Assembly: GCA_964373065.1 (NCBI GenBank)
Contig: CAYJSJ010000001.1
Location: forward strand, 33,182 to 97,181
From: CAYJSJ01 sp964373065
Lineage (GTDB): Bacteria; Patescibacteriota; Gracilibacteria; Peribacterales; Peribacteraceae
Length of the DNA: 64,000 bases
Reading direction: 5' to 3'
Part shown: piece by piece, positions 32,964-41,820 of the stretch
How positions within the stretch are numbered: position 1 is the first letter of the stretch
Layout of the letters: every line of letters begins with the position of its first letter
Made by a program: the position numbers and the translations under genes
Notes under the pieces: generated by a model
What the model saw: only the letters and a program-made list of their open reading frames with translations
Database searches by the model: none
What the model was told of the DNA's origin: nothing

Positions 32964-34997
32964 GTGTTTAATTTTGGGTACAATGGCACGACATACTTCG
33001 ATTCCTCCGTACGCGTGCAAAAAGACCAAAAATTCCGTCTAGTATCGGGCTTTAAACCGGCGGGCGATCAGCCGCAGGCTATAGAAAAGCTTCTCAAGGG
33101 ACTTCGTGCCAATGAGCAGCACCAGGTACTGCTTGGGGCCACGGGAACGGGAAAAACCTTTGCCATGGCAAATATAGTGGCGGAGCTTAATCGCCCGACC
33201 TTGGTGCTCGCACACAACAAAACACTCGCTGCGCAGCTGTGCAGTGAATTCCAGTCCTTCTTCCCCGATAACGCAATCTCCTACTTCGTCTCGTACTACG
33301 ACTACTACCAACCGGAAGCGTACCTGCCATCTACCGATACGTACATAGAAAAAGATGCGAGCATCAATGAAGAGATCAGTAAATTCCGGCACGCCGCCAC
33401 TCACAATCTCCTTACCCGCAGAGATGTGCTGATCGTGGCTTCCGTAAGCTGTATTTACGGTCTTGGCGATGTGACCGATTACGAAGCGCTCGCGATCAAA
33501 CTCCAGCGTGGCCAACCTATACAACGCGACACGCTCCTCCGCAAGCTCACAGAAATCCAGTACACCCGCTCCGGCATAGAGTTCAAATCCGGACAGTTCC
33601 ATGTGCTCGGAGATACCGTCGAAATCTTCCAGCCCGGAGGCGACACCGTGTTCCGTCTGGAGCTTCCGTTCGATGAAATTGAGACGATCCAGGAAGTGGA
33701 TTCCTTTACGGGTGAACTCATCACGGATCTTCAGGAGATCACCGTCTTCCCCGCGGCCCATAATGTCACGACCAAAGAAAAGATCGATAAGGCGATCGTG
33801 GGAATAAAGAGTGAACTGGAAGTTCGTGAGAAGGAACTGCACGATGCCGGCGAACTTGTGAAAGCGGAGCGGATACGAACAAGAACGGAGTACGATATAG
33901 AGATGCTTCTGGAGACCGGGTATTGCACGGGGATAGAAAACTATGTTCGATACCTGAATAACGATGACCGGTCCGGGCTTCCCCCGTCCACGCTCCTCGA
34001 TTACTTTCCCAAAGATTTCCTCCTCTTTATAGATGAGAGCCATATTTCGGTACCGCAGGTCGGCGGTATGTACGAAGGAAACCGATCCCGAAAGCAGACG
34101 CTCGTCGATTTCGGTTTTCGGCTTCCCAGTTCTCACGACAATCGCCCGCTCATGTTCAAGGAATTCGAGGAACGCACCGGACAGCGCGTCTACGTTTCTG
34201 CCACTCCCGGAAAGTATGAGTACGCACACACGAAGAAGGAGCACATCGTCGAGCAGATCATCCGCCCCACGGGGCTCCTGGATCCTCTCGTAACGGTGAA
34301 GCCGACCAAGAACCAGATCGATGACATCACGAAGGAAATTCAGGAAACGATTAAACGCAAAGAACGCGTGCTCGTGACGACCCTTACGAAAAAATCCTCC
34401 GAAAAACTGGATGAATATCTCCGCGATCAGGGCTTCAATGTTCGCTACCTCCATAGCGACATCATTACGCTTGAGCGCATAGAGATCCTCCGCAAGCTCC
34501 GTATGGGGGAGATCGACATCATCGTGGGGATCAATCTCCTCCGCGAGGGGCTCGATCTTCCCGAAGTAAGTTTTATCGCCATTCTGGACGCCGACAAGCA
34601 GGGTTTTCTGCGCTCAAGAGACGCGCTCATTCAGACCATCGGCCGCGCAGCGCGCAACGTGAATGGCCACGTGACGCTCTATGCTGATCGCGAGACCGAC
34701 GCCATGCGCGCAGCCCTGGAGGAAACCAACCGTCGGCGTGCAATACAGGATGCCTATAACAAACAGCACGGCATCACGCCGCAGTCCATCGTCAAAGCGG
34801 TGCACGACATCGCGGAGGCGGGCAAGGCTCTCGAGCTTCGTCGTCCCAAGCGCGACCACGGGAAGATCCCCCGCGACGAGAAGAAACGCCTCATCGAGGA
34901 ACTGACGAGGCAGATGGAACTCGCTGCAGAGAACTTGGAGTTTGAGCGTGCAGCAGATCTTCGCGACGAAGTGGAGCTCCTGCGCAGGGAACTCTGA
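32964..34997 (+). CDS. uvrB: UvrABC excinuclease subunit B
   Basis: A 677-residue damage-verification helicase of nucleotide excision repair. It shows the family opening FKPAGDQPQAIEKL, Walker A GATGTGKTFAMAN, the beta-hairpin YYDYYQPEAYLPSTDTYIEKD, FIDESH, helicase motif VI QTIGRAARN and the C-terminal UVR domain (ENLEFERAADLRDEVELLRREL). The start is uncertain: GTG 32964 gives the longest form, GTG 33015 a start closer to the usual MxxKFRLVS. A long antisense open frame here is an artefact. Confidence 0.96.
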   Translation: MFNFGYNGTTYFDSSVRVQKDQKFRLVSGFKPAGDQPQAIEKLLKGLRANEQHQVLLGATGTGKTFAMANIVAELNRPTLVLAHNKTLAAQLCSEFQSFFPDNAISYFVSYYDYYQPEAYLPSTDTYIEKDASINEEISKFRHAATHNLLTRRDVLIVASVSCIYGLGDVTDYEALAIKLQRGQPIQRDTLLRKLTEIQYTRSGIEFKSGQFHVLGDTVEIFQPGGDTVFRLELPFDEIETIQEVDSFTGELITDLQEITVFPAAHNVTTKEKIDKAIVGIKSELEVREKELHDAGELVKAERIRTRTEYDIEMLLETGYCTGIENYVRYLNNDDRSGLPPSTLLDYFPKDFLLFIDESHISVPQVGGMYEGNRSRKQTLVDFGFRLPSSHDNRPLMFKEFEERTGQRVYVSATPGKYEYAHTKKEHIVEQIIRPTGLLDPLVTVKPTKNQIDDITKEIQETIKRKERVLVTTLTKKSSEKLDEYLRDQGFNVRYLHSDIITLERIEILRKLRMGEIDIIVGINLLREGLDLPEVSFIAILDADKQGFLRSRDALIQTIGRAARNVNGHVTLYADRETDAMRAALEETNRRRAIQDAYNKQHGITPQSIVKAVHDIAEAGKALELRRPKRDHGKIPRDEKKRLIEELTRQMELAAENLEFERAADLRDEVELLRREL

Positions 34998-35070
34998 GGA
35001 AGAATGATCACACCTCTGCATATCCATGTGTACAATGCAGAGAAACTCCATATGAAAGCAATACAACCTA

Positions 35071-35101
35071 TTGACTGGTAAGAAAAATATAGTATTATAG
35101 T
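35071..35101 (+). promoter_or_regulatory. Promoter of the 35109 gene
   Basis: TTGACT (35071-35076) and overlapping TATTAT/TATAGT hexamers (35093-35101) precede ATG 35109 by 7-10 nt, giving a transcript with almost no leader. Confidence 0.6.
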
Positions 35102-35108
35102 TTCCCCT

Positions 35109-35522
35109 ATGCAAAAGACATTCTCCCTCCTTGCAGTACTCATTGCCGCAAGTACCTCTATAGTTCCAAGCGCCGTTGCGTATAACGGTGTTATCACCGA
35201 TGTTCGTGTGGGAGAGCACCCGTACGAAACACGTACACACGAAGAAAACCGCCGCAAAGAACTCAAGAAGCAGTATGAGAAGTACGGTTACTCTACTTTT
35301 TATAATCCCGCGTACCTCCACCCGATCTACGCTCGAAGAAGCGTGCTGCACCCTTTCTACCGCAAAGGCGGCACATCATTTTCACTCGACGGTCGGTTTG
35401 CACGTTGGCGCGGGTACCTAGATCCCATCACCGCCCACAAGCTCAGCCCGGATACATACTGCAGCAACTTCGTGTACCAGAGACTTCCCAAGGAAGAGCC
35501 CGTAAATCCGCAGTGTTTCTGA
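35109..35522 (+). CDS. Secreted protein of unknown function
   Basis: A 137-residue protein with a clear signal peptide (MQKTFSLLAVLIAASTSIVPSAVA) and a basic, Tyr-rich mature part (YEKYGYSTFYNPAYLHPIYA) with two Cys near the end. It sits beside another Tyr-rich secreted protein. No family recognised. Confidence 0.7.
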   Translation: MQKTFSLLAVLIAASTSIVPSAVAYNGVITDVRVGEHPYETRTHEENRRKELKKQYEKYGYSTFYNPAYLHPIYARRSVLHPFYRKGGTSFSLDGRFARWRGYLDPITAHKLSPDTYCSNFVYQRLPKEEPVNPQCF

Positions 35523-35647
35523 CACGAAATACCGTAATCGCACATCTCTGACACAGAAATCTTCCATTGTCAGAATCGTTTTCCTATGGCGTGGTCACTA
35601 TCCGTGCCTTGCATCGGTTTTCAACTGCATGGTAGGTTCACTCCTCT

Positions 35648-36121
35648 ATGCGGAAATATTTTCTTTGTTTGGCGCTGTGCCTCATAGCGATCAGTTCACA
35701 GGCAACCGTCGCGCATGCAGCTGTATGGCAGACGTACGGTTCGTATGGATCTTCGTACAACAATAATTCCTACGGATCCTCTCGATCTACCTACGGCGTA
35801 TGGTATCTCTATAATCCGACGAATACGACGTACACATGCCTCTACAAAAATAGTCAGGGTGAATGCATGGTCGAGCAGTACTTCGATCCCAGAAATGTTT
35901 CCTACAGGTCACAAAACTATGCGCCTGTGTACTCGCAGCGCGATCTTTACAATGAATGCAGAGACGCAAATCGTTCCCGTCCATCACGGAGCCGAAACCG
36001 CGTCCGGTACGATTGCGACTACTATCTCGACTATGGCAATGATTACTACGATCGCTACCGAGACTATGACGACGATGATGATTTTGGCAGTGATTTTTTT
36101 GATGATGACGACGATGATTGA
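35648..36121 (+). CDS. Secreted Tyr/Ser-rich protein with poly-Asp tail
   Basis: A 157-residue protein with signal peptide (MRKYFLCLALCLIAISSQATVAHA), a Gly/Ser/Tyr/Asn low-complexity segment (GSYGSSYNNNSYGSSRS), four Cys, and a tail that becomes almost pure Tyr/Asp and ends in six Asp. The tail could bind calcium or other cations. Likely surface or extracellular. No family recognised. Confidence 0.7.
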   Translation: MRKYFLCLALCLIAISSQATVAHAAVWQTYGSYGSSYNNNSYGSSRSTYGVWYLYNPTNTTYTCLYKNSQGECMVEQYFDPRNVSYRSQNYAPVYSQRDLYNECRDANRSRPSRSRNRVRYDCDYYLDYGNDYYDRYRDYDDDDDFGSDFFDDDDDD

Positions 36122-36132
36122 AAGAAACCATA

Positions 36133-36360
36133 CCCTAAACCCTAAATACTAAACCCTAAATACTAAACCCTAAATACTAAACCCTAAATNNNNNNNNNNN
36201 NNNNNNNNNNNNNNNNNNNNNNNNNNNNNNNNNNNNNNNNNNNNNNNNNNNNNNNNNNNNNNNNNNNNNNNNNNNNNNNNNNNNNNNNNCTAAACCCTAA
36301 ATACTAAACCCTAAATACTAAACCCTAAATACTAAACCCTAAATACTAAACCCTAAACTA
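36133..36360. repeat. 14-nt tandem array (CTAAACCCTAAATA) with assembly gap
   Basis: Regular 14-nt units run from 36133 into 100 N (36190-36289) and resume to the galU stop codon. The round 100-base gap marks a scaffold join, so the true array length is unknown. No gene is present. Confidence 0.9.
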
Positions 36361-37194
36361 CCCATCACCCCCTGCCAAGACTTTTACAGCATGCGCGTAC
36401 CCCTCGGGTGAACCGGTATCGAGTCGCGTACCCTCGCACTCAATACCGTAGATCGGGATATGGCCAAGCTGGCTGATAAGAGCATCAATCAATCGTATCT
36501 CCCCGCCATGACCGGCGGCGATGCTCGGGAGCATATCGATTGTCGATCTTGGAATGATGTACCGGCCAACGACACCGAGGGAAGAAGGAGCATCGGCAGG
36601 TTTTGGTTTCTCGACGAGCCCCGTGATTTTTTGTAATCCGGCAATGCGGGGATGCACGCCCGAAGTCTTTGCAATGCCGTACCGTTCGGTTTGTGAACGG
36701 TCGATCTTTTCGAATGCGAGTACTGCACCGCGTTCATCGGTGCCTAATTTTTCGTAGGCATCCAAAAGTTGTTGCAACCCCGAACGCGCCCCATAAAACA
36801 GATCATCCCCGAAGAGAATCGCTACCGCATCGTCTAGCACCCAATCTGCCGCCTGCAAGATTGCGTGGCCGTCTCCGTGCTGTTCATCTTGATAGACGAC
36901 GTGAAAATTGGCCTTGTCATACTTTTTGAGGTGCGCGACATGCTCAATTTTGCCTTTCTGCTGCAGTTTTTCCTCGAGTTCGGGATTTGCGAAGAAGTAT
37001 GCTGGGATGGATTCCTTCCCGTGACTGATGACAAAGCATACGTCGGTGATGCCCGCATCGAGACATTCATCCACTATTTTGGCGATTATAGGCTCATTAC
37101 CGATCGGAAGGAGTTCCTTGGGCACTACCTTCGTCCACGGCAGAAACCGCGTTCCCAGGCCTGCTACAGGCAATATTGCTTGTCGTATGGGCAT
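36358..37194 (-). CDS. galU: UTP-glucose-1-phosphate uridylyltransferase
   Basis: A 278-residue nucleotidyltransferase making UDP-glucose for glycan synthesis. It shows ILPVAGLGTRFLPWTKVVPKELLPIGNEPII, FGDDLFYG, GLVEKPKP, GRYIIPRSTID and GGEIRLIDAL. It fits the glycosyltransferases in the window. Its stop codon is the first unit of the CTAAACCCTAAATA array. Antisense frames are artefacts. Confidence 0.95.
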   Translation of the reverse strand: MPIRQAILPVAGLGTRFLPWTKVVPKELLPIGNEPIIAKIVDECLDAGITDVCFVISHGKESIPAYFFANPELEEKLQQKGKIEHVAHLKKYDKANFHVVYQDEQHGDGHAILQAADWVLDDAVAILFGDDLFYGARSGLQQLLDAYEKLGTDERGAVLAFEKIDRSQTERYGIAKTSGVHPRIAGLQKITGLVEKPKPADAPSSLGVVGRYIIPRSTIDMLPSIAAGHGGEIRLIDALISQLGHIPIYGIECEGTRLDTGSPEGYAHAVKVLAGGDG

Positions 37195-37287
37195 CTGCAG
37201 CCAATTCTAGCAGACCTTCAGCCCTCTTTATTGACTTTCAAGAGGAATTTGACTACAATGATCTGATTTTTCTACCCACAAAATTCC

Positions 37288-37605
37288 ATGCCGAGTAAAA
37301 AAGAAAACGCTCTGTCGAAAGTACAGGATCTCTACATTATGCAGATAGAGCTGTGGAATTTTCTGGATGACAGTGAGAAAAATATCGAGAAGCGCAAACA
37401 TGCCGAGAAGACTCTTCGGGCATTCCGATCGCTCCTCAAGCAAGTCGACTGGCGCTACATGGGAGGCGAGGATGTTCTTGCAAGTCTCCAGTGGATACCG
37501 CAGGAAGTGCACCAGCAGCTCAGAAGCACTCCGGCGAAACGGAGGACTGCAAGGAAGGCAGTCGCTCGCAGAGTAACGAAAACAAAAAAGCACAGAAGAA
37601 AGTGA
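37288..37605 (+). CDS. Basic hypothetical protein
   Basis: A 105-residue protein, helical in residues 1-75 (QIELWNFLDDSEKNIEKRKHAEKTLRAFRSLLKQ) with a Lys/Arg-rich tail (KRRTARKAVARRVTKTKKHRRK) suggestive of nucleic acid binding. Promoter TACAAT at 37254-37259 implies a ~25-nt leader. Function unknown. Confidence 0.6.
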   Translation: MPSKKENALSKVQDLYIMQIELWNFLDDSEKNIEKRKHAEKTLRAFRSLLKQVDWRYMGGEDVLASLQWIPQEVHQQLRSTPAKRRTARKAVARRVTKTKKHRRK

Positions 37606-37640
37606 AGGAGAACTAAGCACGAATGAATGCATCAACGTTT

Positions 37641-38129
37641 CTATCCTTCCGAGATCCGAATGATTTTCACCTTCTCTTCTTTGGGAATGAGCACCTTCAG
37701 CACGGAGTCTTTGCTGAATGTTGCTTTCACTTTTTTCGGATCAATCTCTATGGGGAGGGTGACAGACCTCTCAAACGATCCCCAAAAACATTCCTGAAGA
37801 TAGTATTGGTTGTCGGGGACGGTATCCGAAGGGGAGCGCGAACCGCGGATGGTGAGAACTTTTTCATCCACTTCGATGTCGATGTCGCTCAGTTTCACAC
37901 CTGCGATCGGCGTGCGGATGATGTAATAGTTGTCGAGCTCGTAGATGTCCACCGCGATTTGTCCTGCGTGGCTGCCGCTGGAGCGAGAGGAGCGTCCACG
38001 TGTCGATGCGTCTTCTTGGGGCAAGCTTTCCTCATCCGCATGTGCGGGAGGAAAAGGCCTCTGCCCTGCCGCAGGCGCCTGGTGTTGACCGAAGGAACTG
38101 AAGATGCCGTGGAACGGAGAAGGAGTCAT
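37641..38129 (-). CDS. Hsp20/alpha-crystallin small heat-shock protein
   Basis: A 162-residue chaperone. The alpha-crystallin domain spans residues ~60-160: IAVDIYELDNYYIIRTPIAGVKLSDIDIEV, VLTIRGSR, QECFWGSFERSVTLP and the ATFSKDSVLKVLIPK block, ending KVKIIRI. A disordered N-terminus rich in Pro, Gln and Ser precedes it. TACACT ends 8 nt before ATG 38129. Confidence 0.92.
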   Translation of the reverse strand: MTPSPFHGIFSSFGQHQAPAAGQRPFPPAHADEESLPQEDASTRGRSSRSSGSHAGQIAVDIYELDNYYIIRTPIAGVKLSDIDIEVDEKVLTIRGSRSPSDTVPDNQYYLQECFWGSFERSVTLPIEIDPKKVKATFSKDSVLKVLIPKEEKVKIIRISEG

Positions 38130-38244
38130 TTCCTGCAAGTGTACCTAGTCCCAGTGCATGTGCGCAAATTGTCGTCTACCGGAAGCTCTGCTCCACTGCT
38201 CTCCAGTAGCGACGCAGGAGCCTATTCTCCTATAGAGTAGTCCC

Positions 38245-38601
38245 ATGTTTCACGCACTCATCAGCTTTATCGTAGAGACCGTCTCGATGCTTGGGTACAC
38301 GGGCATTGTGGTTATGATGGCGCTCGAGAGTTCGTTCTTCCCTTTCCCGAGCGAGGTTGCCATGATCCCTGCCGGGTACCTGGCAAGCCAGGGGCAGATG
38401 AATGTATACATTGTCGTTGCATGCGGAGTCTTGGGATCGCTCCTCGGTGCGTGGCTCTGGGTAACGATTCTCGTTGCTATAGGGTACTTTGTAGGGGCAA
38501 ATGAGCAACTGGTGAGGGAATGGAGCCAAGCGGCGCTGTTCTGGGTGCTCGGGGGATGCGCAGTTCTCCTGCTTCTGTATTGGAAACTTCGCAAATCATG
38601 A
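38245..38601 (+). CDS. DedA-family protein with internal deletion
   Basis: A 118-residue membrane protein. Its first ~72 residues match DedA (LGYTGIVVMMALESSFFPFPSEVAMIPAGYLASQG...GVLGSLLGA), and the next residues jump straight to the C-terminal DedA helices (WLWVTILVAIGYFVGAN). Family members are ~200 residues; the ~80-residue middle with the conserved GRFxPxxR motif is missing. The reading frame is kept. Function is probably lost or changed. Its stop overlaps uppP (ATGA). Confidence 0.8.
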   Translation: MFHALISFIVETVSMLGYTGIVVMMALESSFFPFPSEVAMIPAGYLASQGQMNVYIVVACGVLGSLLGAWLWVTILVAIGYFVGANEQLVREWSQAALFWVLGGCAVLLLLYWKLRKS

Positions 38602-39434
38602 CTGTTCTGCAGGCCTTCATTCTCGGCGCGTTGCAGGGCATTACGGAATTCCTCCCTGTCTCGAGTTCCGGACACCTCATAATTGCAGAGCAATTCATGC
38701 GGCTCACGATCGATCCCAAAGATATGCTGGGGTTCAATGTGTTTCTGCATGCGGGCACGCTTGCGGCATTGCTCATCATCTATGCGCGGTTCTGGATGCG
38801 CGTGCTGCTGGCGCCGTTTCGCAATGATCATACGCACAGAGAACTCCTACTCTTTCTCATCATCGCCACTGTGCCGGGAGCCGTTGCCGGGTACGTTCTC
38901 GAGGACACGATTGTACAAACTCTCCAAACACTTCCGATCGTCGCGTTTGCATTTGCGGGCACCGGTTTCATTCTCCTTCTCGGAGAGAATATCCCCAGGC
39001 GTTTACGGAGTGTGGCACGCCGATTGCTGCAGAGTGATGTGGAGCATGCGGGAAGCCTGAATGCGCGCGCCGCTTTCTTCATAGGTCTCGCGCAGGGTAT
39101 CGCCCTCATTCCGGGGCTCTCGCGAAGCGGACTCACCATAAGTGCAGGACGCATAGCGAATCTCGATCGCAGCGATGCGCTGGATTTTTCCTTTCAGATG
39201 CTCGTCCCCATCATTGCGGGAGCAACACTTCTTTCCCTCAATGATGTTGCACGCGGTGATCTGCTGTTGCCGCCGTTGCATATCATTTTCGTGGCGGTGT
39301 TTTCATCATGTATGTTCAGTGCAATGACCGTTCTCCTCCTTCGTGCACTTTGTGCACGATTCAGTCTGGCATGGTTTTCTCCGTATCTGTTTGCCATTGC
39401 TGCGGTAACGATTGCGTTGTTCCTTGCTCAGTGA
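38598..39434 (+). CDS. uppP: Undecaprenyl-diphosphatase UppP (BacA)
   Basis: A 278-residue integral membrane phosphatase recycling undecaprenyl pyrophosphate for peptidoglycan and glycans. It contains both active motifs: GITEFLPVSSSGHLII near the start and IPGLSRSGLTISAGRIANLDR. About eight hydrophobic helices. ATG 38598 overlaps the dedA stop; the frame further upstream lies within dedA. Confidence 0.95.
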   Translation: MTVLQAFILGALQGITEFLPVSSSGHLIIAEQFMRLTIDPKDMLGFNVFLHAGTLAALLIIYARFWMRVLLAPFRNDHTHRELLLFLIIATVPGAVAGYVLEDTIVQTLQTLPIVAFAFAGTGFILLLGENIPRRLRSVARRLLQSDVEHAGSLNARAAFFIGLAQGIALIPGLSRSGLTISAGRIANLDRSDALDFSFQMLVPIIAGATLLSLNDVARGDLLLPPLHIIFVAVFSSCMFSAMTVLLLRALCARFSLAWFSPYLFAIAAVTIALFLAQ

Positions 39435-39540
39435 AGCCTCTCCCACTCTTTTGAATTTACCCTTGATCACTTGTATGAAGTGAGTACAATGCATCAACCT
39501 GAGGTAAGAATTTTTGCTTCCACACGTTCCCCCCATACTC

Positions 39541-39765
39541 ATGTCCAGTGCAGTCCTCCGAAACACCATCCGCAGACTTCGTTTCGAGAAGTCGATGACA
39601 CAGGAAGAACTGGCGTTGCGTACGGGAGTGAGCAGGCAAACAATCATGAGCATAGAACGCGGAGACACGAACCCCTCGGTACTGCTTGCTTTCAAAATTT
39701 CTTCAGCACTGGAAACACCGATCACCGATGTGTTTGCTATGGAAGGAAGCTTGGTGCCGGTGTAG
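39541..39765 (+). CDS. Xre-type HTH transcriptional regulator
   Basis: A 74-residue Cro/C1-type DNA-binding protein consisting of one HTH: IRRLRFEKSMTQEELALRTGVSRQTIMSIERGDTNPSVLLAFKISSAL. This is the YozG-like class of small regulators. TACAAT at 39487-39492 suggests a ~40-nt leader. An orphan coding-like fragment follows. Confidence 0.88.
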   Translation: MSSAVLRNTIRRLRFEKSMTQEELALRTGVSRQTIMSIERGDTNPSVLLAFKISSALETPITDVFAMEGSLVPV

Positions 39766-39784
39766 CGCGTTGCTAGGTTGCTAG

Positions 39785-39889
39785 GTTGTTCTGAAGGAAT
39801 TTCGATCAAGAACAGCACAGGTCGAAAAACTCGATGATATCGTTGCACATATCAAAGAAGCATTACGATCATTAAAGCATAAAAAATAG
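39785..39889 (+). pseudogene. Orphan C-terminal gene fragment
   Basis: After a TAG in a TTGCTAGG octamer repeat, an open stretch of 34 codons runs to TAG 39887 without a start codon. Its residues (QVEKLDDIVAHIKEALRSLKHKK) look like a real helical C-terminus. It is probably the end of a gene cut off by repeat change, perhaps formerly joined to the HTH gene. Confidence 0.4.
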
Positions 39890-39939
39890 CCGTTATCATT
39901 TTTCGCTGTGGTAGATCGAAACTTTTTTGCTTAATTGCA

Positions 39940-41622
39940 TCATGCAACAAAGCAAGATCGTATATCCTTTATAGAGAGCTGCGGCTCACATCTGCCATTC
40001 CATTCGTCTTCTGCAACGGTGACGAGCACGTCAAGCGGTTGGGGATTACTGCTTTGCAGAAGGGAAGACGCGAGCCCGAATCCTATCGATTTGATTCCAC
40101 AGATGCGTGCCTGAAGATGCACAGAGTCTCTGCCACACGCGCGAACATCGTGCAGGGAAACGTGTTGCAACAGAAACACCGGTTCGCGGTTCCCCTGTCC
40201 GAACGGCTCAAGGAGACGGAGCTTTTCGCAGAATGTTACGGTGATCTCCCGCGGATCAAGGAGGCAATCCACGGCAATGGTCGGGACAAGGAGCTCCGGA
40301 GCGATGCGCGTATCGATATCTTCTGTAAGGCGGTAAACGATTGCTTCGTAATGCTCTTGAGCAAATCTGCACCCTGCAGCTTGCGCGTGGCCGCCGAAAC
40401 TCTCGAGGAGATCGCTGCAGCGCGCGAGACCTTCGGTGATGTTATAGAGAGACGGGCTCCTCAGTGATGCAGTGCACATCGTTCCGTCCGTGTGTGCTAT
40501 GAGGCTCGGTTTGCCGAAGGCTTCGGTAAGCTTTCCCGCAAGAAGCCCCACGATGCCGTGCGGGTAATCGCCGCTTATGCAAGAGAGCAGTGCGGGAGGA
40601 GACGAAGTATTGATTCCAGCAAGAACTTGCGCAAAAAGTGACTTCGTCATGGTCTGCCGTTCCTCATTGAACGTATCGAGTGATTGCATATCACTTCCTC
40701 CAAAGAGCAGTGCGCGGAGCGCAATATCGGGACTTTGCATTCGTCCGGCTGCATTGATGCGGGGAGCCATACGAAAGGCGATATCCGTTGCCGTCATTGC
40801 CGCAGAGTTTTTCTTGCAGCGATCTCGGAGCTCTGCAATGGGGCTGTTTGCTATGCGCTCCAGAGCTGCCAGCCCTTCTATGACGAGTGCTCTGTTGCCA
40901 CCACGAAGTTCTACAAGATCGGCGACAGTGCCCATCATCGCCAGTGCAGTATCGGTATCTATGCCGAGCCAAGGTTTTTCTTCCATGGCGCGGATCAGAT
41001 AATGCACAACGCCCGATCCCGAAGGATGCGGGCCTCCAGAGCTCCCAAGATCAGGATGGACGATAGCGTACGCGGGAGGAAGCTCCTCACGCGGACGGTG
41101 GTGGTCGGTGATGATGGTATCGATGCCGCGCTTCTTCAGCTCCGTAATTTCTTCAATCGCAGTAATGCCCGTGTCTGCAGTAATCAAGAGCTCAATTCCC
41201 GCATCGCACACTTCCTGCGCAATAGCAGAGGAAAGACCGTAGCCGTCGCGGACGCGATCCGGGAGGCGTACCCAGCCTTGTGTTTTCGTTCGTGCGGACT
41301 GTGACAGGGAAAACTCCACGCCTCTGCGTTCTAGCATGCGTACGAGCTGTGCAACGGCGGTCACACCGTCACAGTCATAGTCGCCGAAGATGCCAATTCG
41401 CTGCCCCGTTTGCAGAGCTTCTTGTATGCGTACGATTGCTCTCTCCATATCGGGAATAACCGGAAGTACGATCCCTCCATTAGAGATCGCAAGATCGATG
41501 TCGCGATCGGCAGAGAGGCGGAGCAATGTTTCTGCACCGCTACGTGCACGCACGTCTGGCGGAAGTATCCAGCGTTTTCCCGTGAGTGAAAGCTCAGCGG
41601 CAGTAGCGGCAGATGTGTGCAT
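39940..41622 (-). CDS. recJ: Single-stranded-DNA exonuclease RecJ
   Basis: A 560-residue DHH/DHHA1 5'-3' exonuclease in recombination and mismatch repair. It has GDYDCDGVTAVAQL (usually DYDADG), ITADTGI, TIITDHHRPREELP, MGTVADLV, RINAAGRM, and the DHHA1 ESFGGHAQAAGC. An OB-fold region follows. TAGAGT (41630-41635) ends 7 nt before the start. Confidence 0.94.
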   Translation of the reverse strand: MHTSAATAAELSLTGKRWILPPDVRARSGAETLLRLSADRDIDLAISNGGIVLPVIPDMERAIVRIQEALQTGQRIGIFGDYDCDGVTAVAQLVRMLERRGVEFSLSQSARTKTQGWVRLPDRVRDGYGLSSAIAQEVCDAGIELLITADTGITAIEEITELKKRGIDTIITDHHRPREELPPAYAIVHPDLGSSGGPHPSGSGVVHYLIRAMEEKPWLGIDTDTALAMMGTVADLVELRGGNRALVIEGLAALERIANSPIAELRDRCKKNSAAMTATDIAFRMAPRINAAGRMQSPDIALRALLFGGSDMQSLDTFNEERQTMTKSLFAQVLAGINTSSPPALLSCISGDYPHGIVGLLAGKLTEAFGKPSLIAHTDGTMCTASLRSPSLYNITEGLARCSDLLESFGGHAQAAGCRFAQEHYEAIVYRLTEDIDTRIAPELLVPTIAVDCLLDPREITVTFCEKLRLLEPFGQGNREPVFLLQHVSLHDVRACGRDSVHLQARICGIKSIGFGLASSLLQSSNPQPLDVLVTVAEDEWNGRCEPQLSIKDIRSCFVA

Positions 41623-41739
41623 AGTTCGTACTCTACTGCACGGTTACCTATGCGGGTAGCGGCGACTGAGGTACGCTACTTGTGGCTTTGTAATTTCCGC
41701 TTCGGGAAGCCACTATATTTGTTCTCGGTTCCGGGAGAA

Positions 41740-41820
41740 CCGAGGAGGGGAAGGGGAAATGGAATCTACAAAATACAAGATGCAAGAGACAAAGCTACCA
41801 GCTACCAGCTATCACCTACC
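41740..41820. repeat. Mosaic of short tandem repeats after the 41816 gene
   Basis: GGGGAAA, ACAAGA and CTACCAG-type units lie between recJ and the stop codon of the next minus-strand gene. A hairpin CTCGGTT...AACCGAG at about 41723-41741 precedes them. Confidence 0.65.

Noticed and set aside
33039..34454. 471-codon open frame antisense to uvrB
   Set aside because: Complete overlap with a canonical uvrB; residues show no family and mirror the codon pattern of the sense gene.
36133..36360. Telomere-like array (CCCTAAA) marking eukaryotic DNA
   Set aside because: Flanking genes are bacterial, the unit is 14 nt, and similar short repeats occur at many internal sites.
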